Of a stretch of 64,000 bases of DNA, positions 51,153 to 61,700 are shown in pieces (the first letter of the stretch is position 1; every line of letters starts with the position of its first letter). This stretch comes from Phaffia rhodozyma (lineage: Eukaryota > Basidiomycota > Tremellomycetes > Cystofilobasidiales > Mrakiaceae): assembly GCA_014706385.1 (NCBI GenBank), contig JACGZH010000005.1, positions 1,674,001 through 1,738,000 of the forward strand. The letters run 5' to 3'. The notes under the pieces are model-generated. The model had not been told where the DNA came from. It did no database searches and saw only the letters and a program-made list of their open reading frames with translations. The position numbers and the translations under genes are program-made.

Positions 51153-52903
51153 CTACCGTCCAGAGTTTGCCACGTCGGCCAGTTTGCTTAGACCGACTCG
51201 TCTGCCTACGTCCCACAATCTGACACCGGCTTTGCCGGCCTCGAGCACCCATATCCGCCGAGGCCACCATCCCATATCCGAGCCGAGCTCATCCTCGAAT
51301 CGCTCCCCTATGGCCCCACCACCACCGGCTCCTTCTTCCATTCCGCCGAGGCCTCCACCAGCTGACATCGGAAGGGATGAGGTCGATAGAGGAACCGGGT
51401 TCGAGATCGTCGAGAGAATCAGATAGAACGGATAGAGGAGCGCAAAGATCGTCGCGTTCAGTAAGGGTGGCAGGAAGGGAAGGCAAGTGAGAAAGGTAAT
51501 GGGAAGGCCGAATCCGAAAAAGTAGGCCCATCGGGTCTGAACAAAGTCGATCTTTTCCACAAAGCTCCATCCCTGGGCAGACCATGTGTATCTGCAGAAG
51601 AAGGTATGATGGTTGAACAGTCAGTTTGTTATTGTTTTGAACACACACACACACACATATTTGGTGGATTCAGCAAAATAAAAACCTACTCAAAGCAGTA
51701 CCATCCGTTGACCCAAGTGGTATACACGAGTGACAAGAGCCATCCGAGGCCACCAGGAAGGATTCGTAGGATCGAAGTTATCAAAAGGTAATCTAGCAGA
51801 AGAATACTCCGCGTCGCCCTTGAAACCACATAGAAAACCAGGGAGTGTGCATGTTATGTCAGCTTCCTCCTTGTCTTTCTTCTCACATACAAGACTCCTT
51901 GCAAGATTGAACAAGAGAAAGATGAGAGATTGACAGACATACAGTCCTTCGCCTCTACCTCCCCTTCTACCCCCGACGCCAGCTCCACCTCCTCCGTTAA
52001 GACCCCAGGCGCGCTCCGCAATTTGACTCTGCCAAGCGCCGTTGACTAGGACGACAGCGCCCGTTCCGGCCATCTGCCAAAACTGCGCATTGTTGAACAT
52101 CCAGGAAAACACGGTCGGGTCTGACTTTGTTGCCCGCTGAGAGATCGATGGAAAGACCAGTGGGTGCACGATGTGTGATATGAAGAGTAGAAGGAGGAGC
52201 AGGGGAATGTTGAGCAGACTGAGTGAGGTAGAGAAACAAGGTGAGAAGAGAAGGAAAGAAACTCTCAGTTGCTTGCAAGCAGTGATAAAGAATAGCGAAG
52301 CAAAGAAAGAAGAAATAAAATAAAATAAAGTCGATACATACAGAGTCTTGACCACTGGGTTTGAGTTGTACCCCAGTCGCGTTTTGCAACGAATTGAGCA
52401 TGATTCAGTCAGATATCGTCTCAAACAAGACAAATAAGAACAAGAAAAAGACAGGCTCAAGGAAACTCACAACTTCCTCTCAATCGAGCATCACTAGTCA
52501 GGCCAATACATCAAGTCAGTGAAGGAAGGAAGAGAGAGGGAGGACAGAAGACGCGTCTTGGACAAACAAGGAAAAGAAAAGCTCACGAGATCACCATTTC
52601 CCAGCCTTTGACGACGTTGGTTCCATCCCTAAGACCTCTAAGCATCCATCTGGAGCTAAGCTCAGCTGCTCTAGCCACTCCATTTCTATCGCTATGACTG
52701 ATCGAGCTTGAAGAGCTGTATCCAAAGCCAGCGGACTGGCCTCCGTTTGATCGATAAGGATAAGACGACCCTTCGCTCGGGTTTGATAGGTACGCTGGTG
52801 TTCGATTCGAGCTATATGTAGGTTTGGGCGCGGCCGTACTAGGACCTGTCGGGTAGAGAGGCACCGAGTTTGGCGGAGGAGCATTAGGTCGACGACGGAT
52901 CAT
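51153..52903 (-). CDS. EI24: EI24 family membrane protein
   Basis: The gene starts MIRRRPNAPPPNSVPLYPTG at 52903 with a Pro/Ser-rich N-terminal leader (SRTPAYLSN-like stretches). It continues with SSRWMLRGLRDGTNVVKGWE and several hydrophobic exons (a strongly hydrophobic LLLLLLFISHIVHPLVF stretch; FWQMAGTGAVVLVNGAWQSQ). The decisive match is near the C-terminus: YTWSAQGWSFVEKIDFVQTR, then WAYFFGFGLPITFLTCLPFL and PLLNATIFALLYPFYLILS. This parallels the human EI24 block containing YYFGFGLPLAFLT and LFPLFIISA. It ends SKLADVANSGR. EI24 is a multi-pass endoplasmic-reticulum membrane protein linked to autophagy and growth control in animals; the fungal role is unknown. Borders of the middle exons are uncertain. 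It is divergent from the F-box gene. Confidence 0.78.
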
Positions 52904-53616
52904 GATCAAACGTGATGGTGATGGTGATGGCGTTATAAAAGAAGTGCTTGCGGGAGATGTTTGGATAGGTGGGAGAGATCTCGAGGATGTAACCAGTCGA
53001 AGATGTTAGGGTTATCAGCGGCAGTAGGGGTTACAGTTATGTGACCTTGGGGATCCTCTGATTCATCCATTTCCTTTACACCGTTGAGAGTACAGGGCAG
53101 AGCAGGAGCCACAGTGTCAGTGGAGAAGAGGACAAGGAAGTCGAGGATGATGATAATGTCGCGCATGGTTTCTCTAAGGGATGTTGTATCGTTGAACACA
53201 AGGTCACTTCTCTCTCCCACAACTCCTTCGATAGGATGATGAGCGCAGTTATATATCAGCGCTCTCTCGCCTTAACTGGTGAGCGGTCGTTCTTGTCTAT
53301 ACCTGTACCATATTCCCATTCTCGATGACTCATACTCCAGACTTTTCTGTCTTCCTTTTCTCTCTCTCACTCTCTGGACCTTGATAGATGGAGATAGTAG
53401 GTGTAGGACGGTCGAAGCACAGCGAGCACGTGAGTCAAAACGGCGGCATGACGTCAGATATTACTGTAACCACCCATCATCCGTAACCATCTCTCATTTT
53501 GATCCTAATGACCCGGCCAATGAGTTTCCTTTCTTTTTCTTCTTCCTTTCCCTCGTCTTCTTCCATCGATCAAGAACGTTTGGACCGACTCGCTCATAGA
53601 GTATACACAACTCACC
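52904..53616. other. Divergent promoter of EI24 and the F-box gene
   Basis: The 713 nt between the two start codons contain no supported exon. The notable element is a cluster of CACGTG, TGAGTCA and TGACGTCA at 53427-53456, about 165 nt before the F-box start codon. A poly-pyrimidine stretch near 53520-53570 precedes the ATG. Confidence 0.45.
53427..53456. promoter_or_regulatory. E-box overlapping an AP-1/GCN4 site, next to a palindromic CRE
   Basis: CACGTG (53427-53432) overlaps TGAGTCA (53431-53437), and the perfect palindrome TGACGTCA follows at 53449-53456. These are the textbook core sites of bHLH, GCN4/AP-1 and CREB/ATF-type bZIP factors. Three such sites within 30 nt of a divergent promoter are unlikely to be chance alone. 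Function is inferred from sequence only. Confidence 0.5.
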
Positions 53617-54803
53617 ATGTCTCACAATATATCCCATCCTCATCCTCAACACCATACACTACTACAGACCGCTCTCCTCTCGTCCAAGCTTAACTCGCTC
53701 GACGTTGGATCATCCCATCAACGTTCTTCCTCCGTAGGGTCCATCCGGTCGGATGACGATGAATCTGTGGCGGTCTACACCCCAGGTAGAGATAGAGAGG
53801 GTGCTGTCAGCCCATCGCTAGAGTCGACGGATCGAAAACGAGGGTCTTCGTTGACAGGAAAGGACAAGAAATTGATCCTGGGATCAAAGACAGATCCAGT
53901 TAGAGCCTTTCCTAGTCAGATTGGTACGTTTCTGTGTCCGGGTCATGTTCAAGCTTGAGCGTGAGTATCGGCATCATGGAGTGTTTAGAATCCTGACATT
54001 GGTTCTCTCTCCAATCTTCTTCCACCTCTTTCTAGGCATCAAGATTTTTGGACAACTAGATTTCAGGTCGTTGGCTAGATGTGCGCGCGTTTCCAAACGA
54101 TGGTCTCAATCCCATACAATCAACTATGGTACGCTCCGTCTATTCGACATTTCCCCGGTTCCATCATCTGCGAGAGAAGAGAGAAACCCGCATGACTCAC
54201 CCAGGAAATATTATTCTTTTTTCTCTTTCTTCCTTTCTTCCTTTCTTCTCTTTGTTCGTTTCAGTCTGGTTTTTACACTTCAAAGAGTATAAATTCTCCC
54301 ATGGAGAAGATACCGTCAGCATCAGGAAGCCGAACGAAACCGGGGTCGCCGACAGTCAAGCCGGTCGATGGTCCAGGAAGGAGAGCAAAGAGGACTGGCG
54401 ACGAGCCTATTGGATCCTGACGACCACTCATCCGGACTCTCATCTGGTTCCGTACGACCCTGTTGATTCACCGTACAATTCTGGTACGTCGACCCCCAAT
54501 CGATGGGCGGCCGACGCCGCTGCCGCTGGCGTCTACCAGGGTCCCCTCGGCCCGATCACGTCCAAGGATGAGGCAAGAGATCAATACAAAGCGCTCAAGG
54601 GAAGGAAGGCAAGGACGAAGAGACAGATGGCTGGAGGTGGGAGGGACAAGGGAATGGCTGGTGTTGATGAAGATCCGTATGGAGAGTTAGTCCTATTTCT
54701 TCCCTACGCTCTTCTGTGCGCGTTCAACTGACTTTTGAGATTCTACGCTGCTACTCATATCGGATTGTGTCAAAACAGTGGTCGGTTCGATGCTCCTTGG
54801 TGA
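53617..54803 (+). CDS. F-box domain protein
   Basis: The gene starts MSHNISHPHPQHHTLLQTAL at 53617 with a Ser/Asp-rich leader. Across the first intron it has a compact F-box: FPSQIGIKIFGQLDFRSLAR then CARVSKRWSQSHTINY. This matches the LP-x4-I-F-x2-L...V-x3-W pattern that binds Skp1 in SCF ubiquitin ligases. The following exons read EYKFSHGEDTVSIRKPNETG, ESKEDWRRAYWILTTTHPDS and SPYNSGTSTPNRWAADAAAA, and contain a basic stretch (YKALKGRKARTKRQMAGGGR). The last exon probably starts at 54740 and ends GRFDAPW with TGA at 54801-54803. A slightly later acceptor gives the same C-terminus. No WD40, LRR or Kelch repeats are visible, so the substrate class is unknown. Confidence 0.68.
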
Positions 54804-55327
54804 TCTCTGTCTATTCGACTATCATATAAATCCAAACATACACATCAGCCCAAACCTCTCTTCCAACTTGAAAAAAAGGGAAAAAAAAGGAAAAGAAAAA
54901 AAACCTCCGTTCAATCGATTCCTTCTCAAAAGATGCATTCACTTCATTCTTTCCTTCGACATTTGTTCAAACTCAAACATGCCACTATGTAACACCAAAG
55001 ATTCATTCTCTCGACGGTTCCCTCTTCTTTCTTCGTCTTCTCTCATCTCTCTTTGCTCTGCTTCTCCATTGCTTCCTTTTCGTTTCATTGTTCACACTTG
55101 TCAAATAATTGTATTTCCATGCTCTTGTTCTCTTTCTTTCACTCTCTTTTCACAGAGAGGAAGCTTAGGGAAGAAACAATTGAAGAAAAGAGACAAAGCT
55201 AGGAAGGAGAAAAAAGTCCATTCGTCAATCAAACGAAGGAAGTCTACAGACCGGATCGACCGATATTATTTTCTTTTTTTTCTCTTCCTTCTTTTCTTTC
55301 TCCTTCTCTTTGTTCCCGATGGCGGAT
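54804..55327. other. Tail-to-tail spacer between the F-box gene and BRL1
   Basis: This 524-nt spacer has alternating A-rich (54870-54905) and T/C-rich (55010-55150, 55268-55315) blocks. A well-formed acceptor-like site near 55154 precedes a Lys-rich frame, but no upstream exon joins it in phase, so it was not added to the F-box gene. No other gene is seen. Confidence 0.4.
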
Positions 55328-57490
55328 CTATTGAACGAGTTTCGGGCCTTCGTTCCACTGGTCATAACGTCCTTGTCCTTGGCCCGGACCTTGGGAGATA
55401 GATTGAGATTGTGAATGGTTCCACTGGTTGGAGGACGCGCCGACCGAGTGATAGGACGCTGGATGATGGATCCCTGCCGAAGGAGGTGTCGAGGGATGGG
55501 AATGGGAGGATGGTCGATGGGATGATCGATAGAACGAGAGTGCAGAGTTGAGGAGGATCGTTAGAAATGATAGAGTCACCAAGGTGAAACCCTGTTATTG
55601 ATAGAAGAAAACGAAAGATGATTCAGTTTGATTCAGATGATAGAAAGAAGGAGATACGAAAGACGAGAAAGCAAGAGGGGTTTGAAGGAAGAAACGAAGA
55701 AAGGTGAAGGTGAAGGAAGTAGAAAAGAACAAGAGAAAGAAAAGCCAAGAGAAAGAGAACGAACCATAGTCTTCCAACTGATAGGATCGACGAAACTGTT
55801 GACGACACCCGCAAACGTCTCTGCTCCAACTTGAGCCCTTCCGACGACCGTCGGATCCCTATTCATACAATACTCCCAATTTGTACAAGCTTGGTGCCTG
55901 TTGTTTTAGAAAGAGAAAGAGAAGAATGACGAAACCGGGAGGCTTAAATGTTCAAGCTCTGGTGCTTTGAAATGAATAGAGAGCGAGAGGAAAAAAAAGA
56001 AGGTACTAACATGGCTGGCACTCGTCTTTCAGGCTCGCATTGGTTTGCAAGATAAGAGCTCGTACAGCCCGCAATTTCTTGTAGAATCTCTGTGAGCCGG
56101 AAAAGGAAAAGAGAGGAAAGGAAAGGAGAGACGAGAAGAAGAAAGGGATGAACAAACGAGACAAGACGAAAAAAGGAAAGGAGCAGAGTGACCGAAACGA
56201 ACCATACGAAACTTCTTCGACCTTTCGGTTGATGTCTGCTCGCACGGTCAGAATGAACTGAATAGCTAGGTAGAGAAGGATAAGGACGAGGGAAAGGTTG
56301 AAGAAGAATTGGAGGTAACTGTTAAAATAGAAGAGAAACGTTTAGCTCAGCGAGGGTCTTCTTCTGTTATTCCTTGTCTAAGATAGGGCAGAGTAGAGTA
56401 GAGCAGACTAGAGAGACTCACCCGAGAAGAATGTAAGGGACCTCTCCATGACTGACAGTCTGTCCGGGCATGTGGAGATTGTAATGTACATCCGTTGGTC
56501 GTTGAGAAGTAGCTTCTCTACGGAGAAGCGCGCCTGACGATTTAGAAGATCGTTTCGAGTCGCGGCGGCGGTTCTTTTGGTTGTAAGATGTGTCCTGTGA
56601 ATAGGATGAGCCCCGAAAGGTGAGCGCGCGCACATGCAGTCGATTATGAAGAGAAGAAGAACACAGAAAGTAAAGAGACAAGCGACAAGAGAAGAGAGAG
56701 GAGAAACATACCGAATCAGATTCGCTGTTGTCCTCGTCCTCGTTCTCAGAGATGTACGCGCTCTGACCATGTCGTCTCCTGAAGGATGAGGTCTTTTCTC
56801 TCCTCTTGAGTTCTCGTTTGACCGCTCCGCCTGCGACCTTTCGAGGAACCACGACTTCCTCTCCTGCAGAATCAGGCTGCTCTTGCGACCCGTCTTCTTT
56901 GACCGAGGTCTTCTGTTTGGACGCAGAGACATTGGTATCGTTACTGGCACTGGCACCGGCACCACCTCCATCAGCACCGCCGCTACCGCCACTACCAGCT
57001 ACGTCCATCTCTACGTCTGGTACACCGAACGCGGTGACAGGATTAAAGGCCGAGGGGTCAAACGTAAAGCTTGAGCTCGTTAGTGATACTGATGGGGCTG
57101 GTGGTGAGAGACTAGAAGGCGTATGGAACAGGAACGGAGTGTGGCACGGGGACAGGGTCGAGGTCGATGCGGAGGGTGGAAACATTGGCTGGGTTGCTTG
57201 GTAGCCGGACGGGCGGGAGATGAATGCCGAGGATGAGGCAGTCAACGGATCATAGTGTGGGCCTAGAGGAAGCATGTGTGTATGGACGGTTCATGATTGC
57301 GCCGTTCATGAGAGAGTGAGGACAAGAACATGAAGAACGAGACAAGGAAAGCAGACGATCAGTCGAGGGGAACAACGAGCTTGGCCAGTACGCACAGACA
57401 CAAGCACTTACGTTTCCGAGAGGGGCCTTCTTCGAGTGGTTGCCAGTCCATCGGTCCTGCTGTCGACCGACGTTCATAGTTTTGATACAT
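55328..57490 (-). CDS. BRL1: Nuclear envelope protein of the Brl1/Brr6 family
   Basis: The gene starts MYQNYERRSTAGPMDWQPLE at 57490 and ends YDQWNEGPKLVQ with TAG at 55328-55330. The N-terminal half is disordered (Ser/Pro/Gly, then basic RELKRREKTSSFRRRHGQSA and acidic SENEDEDNSESD). A membrane segment follows (YLQFFFNLSLVLILLYLAIQ, then FILTVRADINRKVEE). Next is the cysteine-rich lumenal module: EILQEIAGCTSSYLANQCEP, then HQACTNWEYCMNRDP. The four cysteines and the CMNRDP ending are diagnostic of Brr6/Brl1. A second membrane segment (GFTLVTLSFLTILLNSALSF) precedes a Ser/Gly/Gln-rich tail. These proteins work at sites of nuclear pore insertion and keep nuclear-membrane lipid balance. Assignment to Brl1 rather than Brr6 is arbitrary, since basidiomycetes often have one member. 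Confidence 0.85.
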
Positions 57491-57618
57491 GTCTGTGGGA
57501 GTGTGGGAGTGCACGATTGAGTTGTAGGTAGGCCGAACGAGATGTCCTTCTTTCTTCTGTGAGCGCGTGTTTGTTGAGTGACAGCAGATGGAATCCCAAA
57601 AAACCCTGGTTACTTGCT

Positions 57619-57628
57619 ATCACGTGAT
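57619..57628. promoter_or_regulatory. Palindromic ATCACGTGAT E-box upstream of BRL1
   Basis: A perfect 10-nt palindrome with the CACGTG core lies about 130 nt upstream of the BRL1 start codon. The flanks fit bHLH sites of the Cbf1/Pho4/USF class. Function is inferred from the core motif only. Confidence 0.45.
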
Positions 57629-57861
57629 GAAGTAGGCGGTGATGCAGCGTAACCATCACAACCCTCCTCCTTTTATTCATCCTCCCTTTATGCATACAAG
57701 AACGAGGGTGCGATATCCAGCGGACGATGTAACAGGGCAATGCGGCAACGGACGGTCGAGGATATTAATTGGCACGCTAGTGAACGCATATTGTTTGGAC
57801 AGAATTGCATGTAGATGGAGAGAAGGAAGAGAAGAAGAGTCATGTAGATGCAGGTCTAAGA

Positions 57862-57894
57862 ATGCGCGCGCGCACACACACACACACACACGCG
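57862..57894. repeat. Alternating GC/CA purine-pyrimidine tract
   Basis: Thirty-three nt alternate strictly between purine and pyrimidine: a GC block, then a CA block, then CGCG. Such tracts are classic candidates for left-handed DNA in promoters. Confidence 0.8.
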
Positions 57895-57941
57895 GGAGTC
57901 TTTCAGAGCTCTAACCGAAGCTCATCAGGACACTTGCATCC

Positions 57942-57981
57942 CGACTGAATGAGATCGCGATCGACTGAATGAGATCGCGAT
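57942..57981. repeat. Two exact 20-nt direct repeats
   Basis: CGACTGAATGAGATCGCGAT occurs twice in direct succession without mismatch. The junction and the repeat interior contain GATCGCGATC, a perfect palindrome. The block sits in the middle of the BRL1/YAP1 promoter. Confidence 0.9.
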
Positions 57982-58055
57982 AAACTGAGCATGATGCCAA
58001 CAGCCTTGGGTGTGTGTGGGTGTGTTTGTAAGTGTATCTCTTTGCCATGCAATGC

Positions 58056-58109
58056 AATCCACACAGAGCACACTGGACACACTGAACACACCCGGCACAC
58101 ACGGAACAC
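58056..58109. repeat. Six tandem 9-nt repeats ending in CACAC
   Basis: In steps of 9 nt the sequence reads AATCCACAC, AGAGCACAC, TGGACACAC, TGAACACAC, CCGGCACAC and ACGGAACAC. The last five bases are constant, except in the final unit, while the first four vary freely. Confidence 0.85.
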
Positions 58110-58303
58110 ATCGCTTCCCTGATCCGATCGAACACCATCAACACGTTCGCATTTGAGCCGAACGGAAGCAAAAGAAGGGGAGAATCCGAGTCATCTAGGT
58201 GGTTTCAGGCAGACCTGTGGCGCTACAAAGCACGTGCACCAGTCCACACCGCCTCTGCCGCAATGGCTAGCACAGCTTTATAGACCGCATCTATTGACAA
58301 CGC

Positions 58304-58310
58304 TTACTAA
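58304..58310 (+). promoter_or_regulatory. TTACTAA, candidate Yap response element or branch point
   Basis: TTACTAA is the core binding site of yeast Yap1 and lies about 410 nt upstream of the start codon of this YAP1 homologue, which suggests possible autoregulation. The same bases form TACTAAC, the yeast branch-point consensus, so the site could instead belong to an intron in the 5' leader. Confidence 0.35.
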
Positions 58311-58719
58311 CCTTCCGTCTGTTTCGACCACAATCTTTCGTTCCCCTCTGATCCGACCGACAACCAACCAACCTTCCTTCCCGGCCTTCTTCTTGGTTTC
58401 GCCATCGTCGTTCTCTTCCGTCCTTGTCGGTGCTTGATCTTGTCGTTCCCGTCTCGTACAGATACATCCGTTCAGATCTGTCCGTGATAGCATACGCATA
58501 CACACGCATATACAGAAAGATTCAGAGTCAGTCCGGGTTTGGTTCATTCTATCATAACCCAAACGCTGACCTCCGAGCGAGGCATAATCCTCTCTTCCTT
58601 CGTCTGCACGTTCATCGCCTTCCGTGCCTTTTTTCCCTTGCTAGTCGTACATCTCTCCTCGGTCAACAAGAAGCAACCCAATCCCAATCGTTTTGTCTTT
58701 GTCTTCTTTGTGGCCGAAC

Positions 58720-61700
58720 ATGAACGGATCTGTTAATCTATCGACCGTATGTTTCTCAAATTCGTTCGGTCTGACTGATCCAAATTGAAATTCAACTAAT
58801 TCTTTTGGTCTCGTCGATCTCTTACTCTCACCTCCACATGCCTCCACATGCCTCCACATACATACCCCTCCCTCCACCCATCCATATGACTATATGCATA
58901 TCTAGGAATGGGACTCTCAAACTGAATACGCCGATATTCTTTCCTTCCTCGATAAGAATACCCTACCCGTTTCTTCTAGCTCTCTGAATACCGACGACTT
59001 GTCCTATTATTCCGCAGTCTTCAACCCACCGACTTCCCATTCGTTTCCTCCTCAGATGGCCAACAGATCCGCCTCAGATTCCACCAAGGACTCGTCGTTC
59101 CAGGACGACGATGCCTCGTCCGAAGACCTCTCGTCTGACGATCAAGATTCACATACCGTCCACGATGGCGACCACAAGCGAAAGGGTAGCACAAAACAGA
59201 GCGGGGCGACCGGGAAGAAGGGAAAGAAAGCAGAGTCAGCCGTCGAAGGTAAGTGCTCTGAACTCCCGTCGGGTCGCTTCTTTCTTTCGCCAAGTTTAGA
59301 GCCACGACTAAGCTCGCTGTTCGCTCATCCCTCTTTTTCTCTTTCCCTCTCGTTCTCCATCCTTTCCGTCTACTCAGAAGAATCTACCAAGAAAGGAACA
59401 AAGAAAAAGAACTCTGCCGAAGGCAAAGTCAGTTCACCTCTCGCCGGCGTCCCACCATCTTGCACTCAGCTCTGACCTCGTCACTCTACTTTCTTTCTCA
59501 CAGGATGAGGGCAAGCTCTCAAAGAGAAAAGAGCAAAACCGGGCAGCCCAACGTGCATTTAGGTGCGCCGTGCTATTCTGCTGGAGTGTTGACAGCATTC
59601 ACTAGTTTTGAAGCTAATGGCTCGTCATGCTTTTTCATCCATCGACCACACAACATAGAGAGCGGAAGGAGAGGCGCGTCAAGGATGTGAGTGACTTTGT
59701 CACCCTGTCAGGAACCTAAATGTCGAGTCTGACCCGCGACCACTTTTATCGCCTTCCGTTAACAGTTGGAAGACCAGGTAGCAGCACTTGCCGCAATGAG
59801 TGAAGGCCAAAAGTCCGAGAACGAAAACCTCAGAGACCTCTTGTCGAGGCTGCAGGCAAGTCAACTCTACTCATCAGATCAGCGGAATGCGATACATCTT
59901 TGAAATACACGCTGATCAACCGATCGACTGGCTCCTGATGTAAACATCTCTATGACCACTACAGTCAGAGAACGTTCGAGTCAGTCATCCTTTCCTGTTT
60001 CTTATACATACACGCTCCAAAACCCTCCCGTTCGGTTCATTCACTGACGACCCCATCCTTGTCTTTTTACAGCTGAGACAACAAGCGTTCACGTTCTCCG
60101 TGCCAAAGGCTGGAGGCCCCAACGCTTTGCCTTTCAACTCATCCAAACCGTTGTCGCCACCGACATCCATCAAGTCTGCCCAGACATCATCTTCAAATTC
60201 TGGCCGATCGATCTCTTCTCCTTCTTTGTCCCCAGCAAACCACAGCACAGGCCCAAGTCCGTCCTCGACTCTTGAGCACGATCCTTCCAGTGTGGAACAC
60301 CCACGGACCATGTCAACTGCCTCGCTCTCCTCGAGTGATTCCCCAGACAGCGTATTTAACTCGATCGTCGGTCCTGACACGCCTCCCTTGATCCCTGCGT
60401 TTTCGAGCTCGGGCTTCAACGCGTTCGCCTCATCCGACATTCAAGACCCCGACATCGCCCGTCGTCTGTCCGAAGGGACCAGAATTGGCTCTCAGGCATC
60501 GATCTCGCAGCAGCAGCTGCAACAGCCAAAACCTGTTTGGTCGCACTCGTCCAACGATCCCTTGACGACCTCGCCTTCAGACATTCAGCCACAACTTCAG
60601 CAAGGCGAACCGCCAGTCTTTGCATTCTCTCCTTCAGACTTTTTCTCTCCGTCGGGCGAACCAGCCGGGATCTCTTTGCCGACACCCTCTTCAGAAGTTA
60701 TTCCGACCCTGCCGATCAGATTAGCCTCGCCGATTCCCTTCCAGACGTTGGCGACCAATCCTTTGTTCACGTCTTACCGATCTCCAGCCGAAGGTTCCTA
60801 TCTTCCTGGACCAAGCTTCATGTCTAACGTCTCAGGCCTGCCGGACCTGTTCGGTGGACAGGGGTTCGAAGATTTTCTTTCGTTCTCCCAGCCGACGTTT
60901 GGAGAACCACCTGCACCTGCCTTCACGCCTAATACGGCCTCGATGCTGGATAGCCTGATCTCAAATTCGTCCTCAGACTCATCACCCGCTTCTCTCGCTC
61001 ACACATCTCAAAGTCAACAACCATCGTCTCAAAAGGCATCTGACATCCAGGCTCTTGATCGAGGAATTTCGTCTAGCCCACTTGGCCTTTCCCCTGAATC
61101 GTCACTCTCGCCCGAACCTACGAGCAATACCTCGGCGACCGTTGCTACTAGCACAAAAGACAGATCAGAATGCTCGGAAAAGTGTCTTTTGCCAGGACAG
61201 AATGTTGTTGCCGTCGGCAGGTCGTTCGATCTCAGATCATCCACCGTCTCGACCGACGACGATGACGAAGAGCCAGATAACGAGATCGAGCCAGAAGGAA
61301 CCGCAGACGAAGATACTTTGGCTCTGCCCGGATTAGAAGCGATAGAGAACATTCCGTGGAAAGAGAAGAGCAAGTTTTTCAGAGGGCGTATCTTGGTTGC
61401 TGCTGTTTGTCCTCATTCACTTTCTTTTTCTTCCCCATTTCTCTTTCTCTCGTCTTTTGGCCGCATCTTTTGACCTCCCTTGAACGCGCGTGGCTAATCA
61501 TCATCTCTTTACGTGGTCCTCGGTTTGATGGAAAAAACAGGACCCCACGGCCAAGAACTACAAATTGGACGAAGTCTGGGATAAGATCCGGGCAGCGCCT
61601 GGCTTTACGCCCGACTTTGATCTGGACGGCCTGTGCCACGAAATGAAGTCCAAGGTTCGGAAACATCCCCCTTTTCTTCTGAGAACATCGAGTCGATCGT

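Larger units (their letters stand above)
57491..58719. other. Repeat-rich divergent promoter of BRL1 and YAP1
   Basis: The 1.2 kb between the start codons contain no supported exon but much short-scale order. There is ATCACGTGAT at 57619-57628; a 33-nt alternating purine-pyrimidine tract at 57862-57894; two 20-nt direct repeats at 57942-57981; six 9-nt repeats at 58056-58109; a second CACGTG at 58231-58236; and TTACTAA at 58304-58310. From 58310 to the YAP1 start the plus strand is T/C-rich, as in a 5' leader. Confidence 0.5.

Noticed and set aside
54778..55401. A Lys-rich frame that might extend the F-box gene
   Set aside because: An acceptor-like site near 55154 cannot be joined in phase with the F-box exons, and the F-box frame ends naturally at 54803. 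The stretch also runs into the BRL1 3' end.
57900..58110. Repeats between BRL1 and YAP1 considered as a CRISPR array
   Set aside because: The units are 9 and 20 nt with no spacers, and this is a eukaryotic nuclear genome. They are ordinary short tandem repeats.
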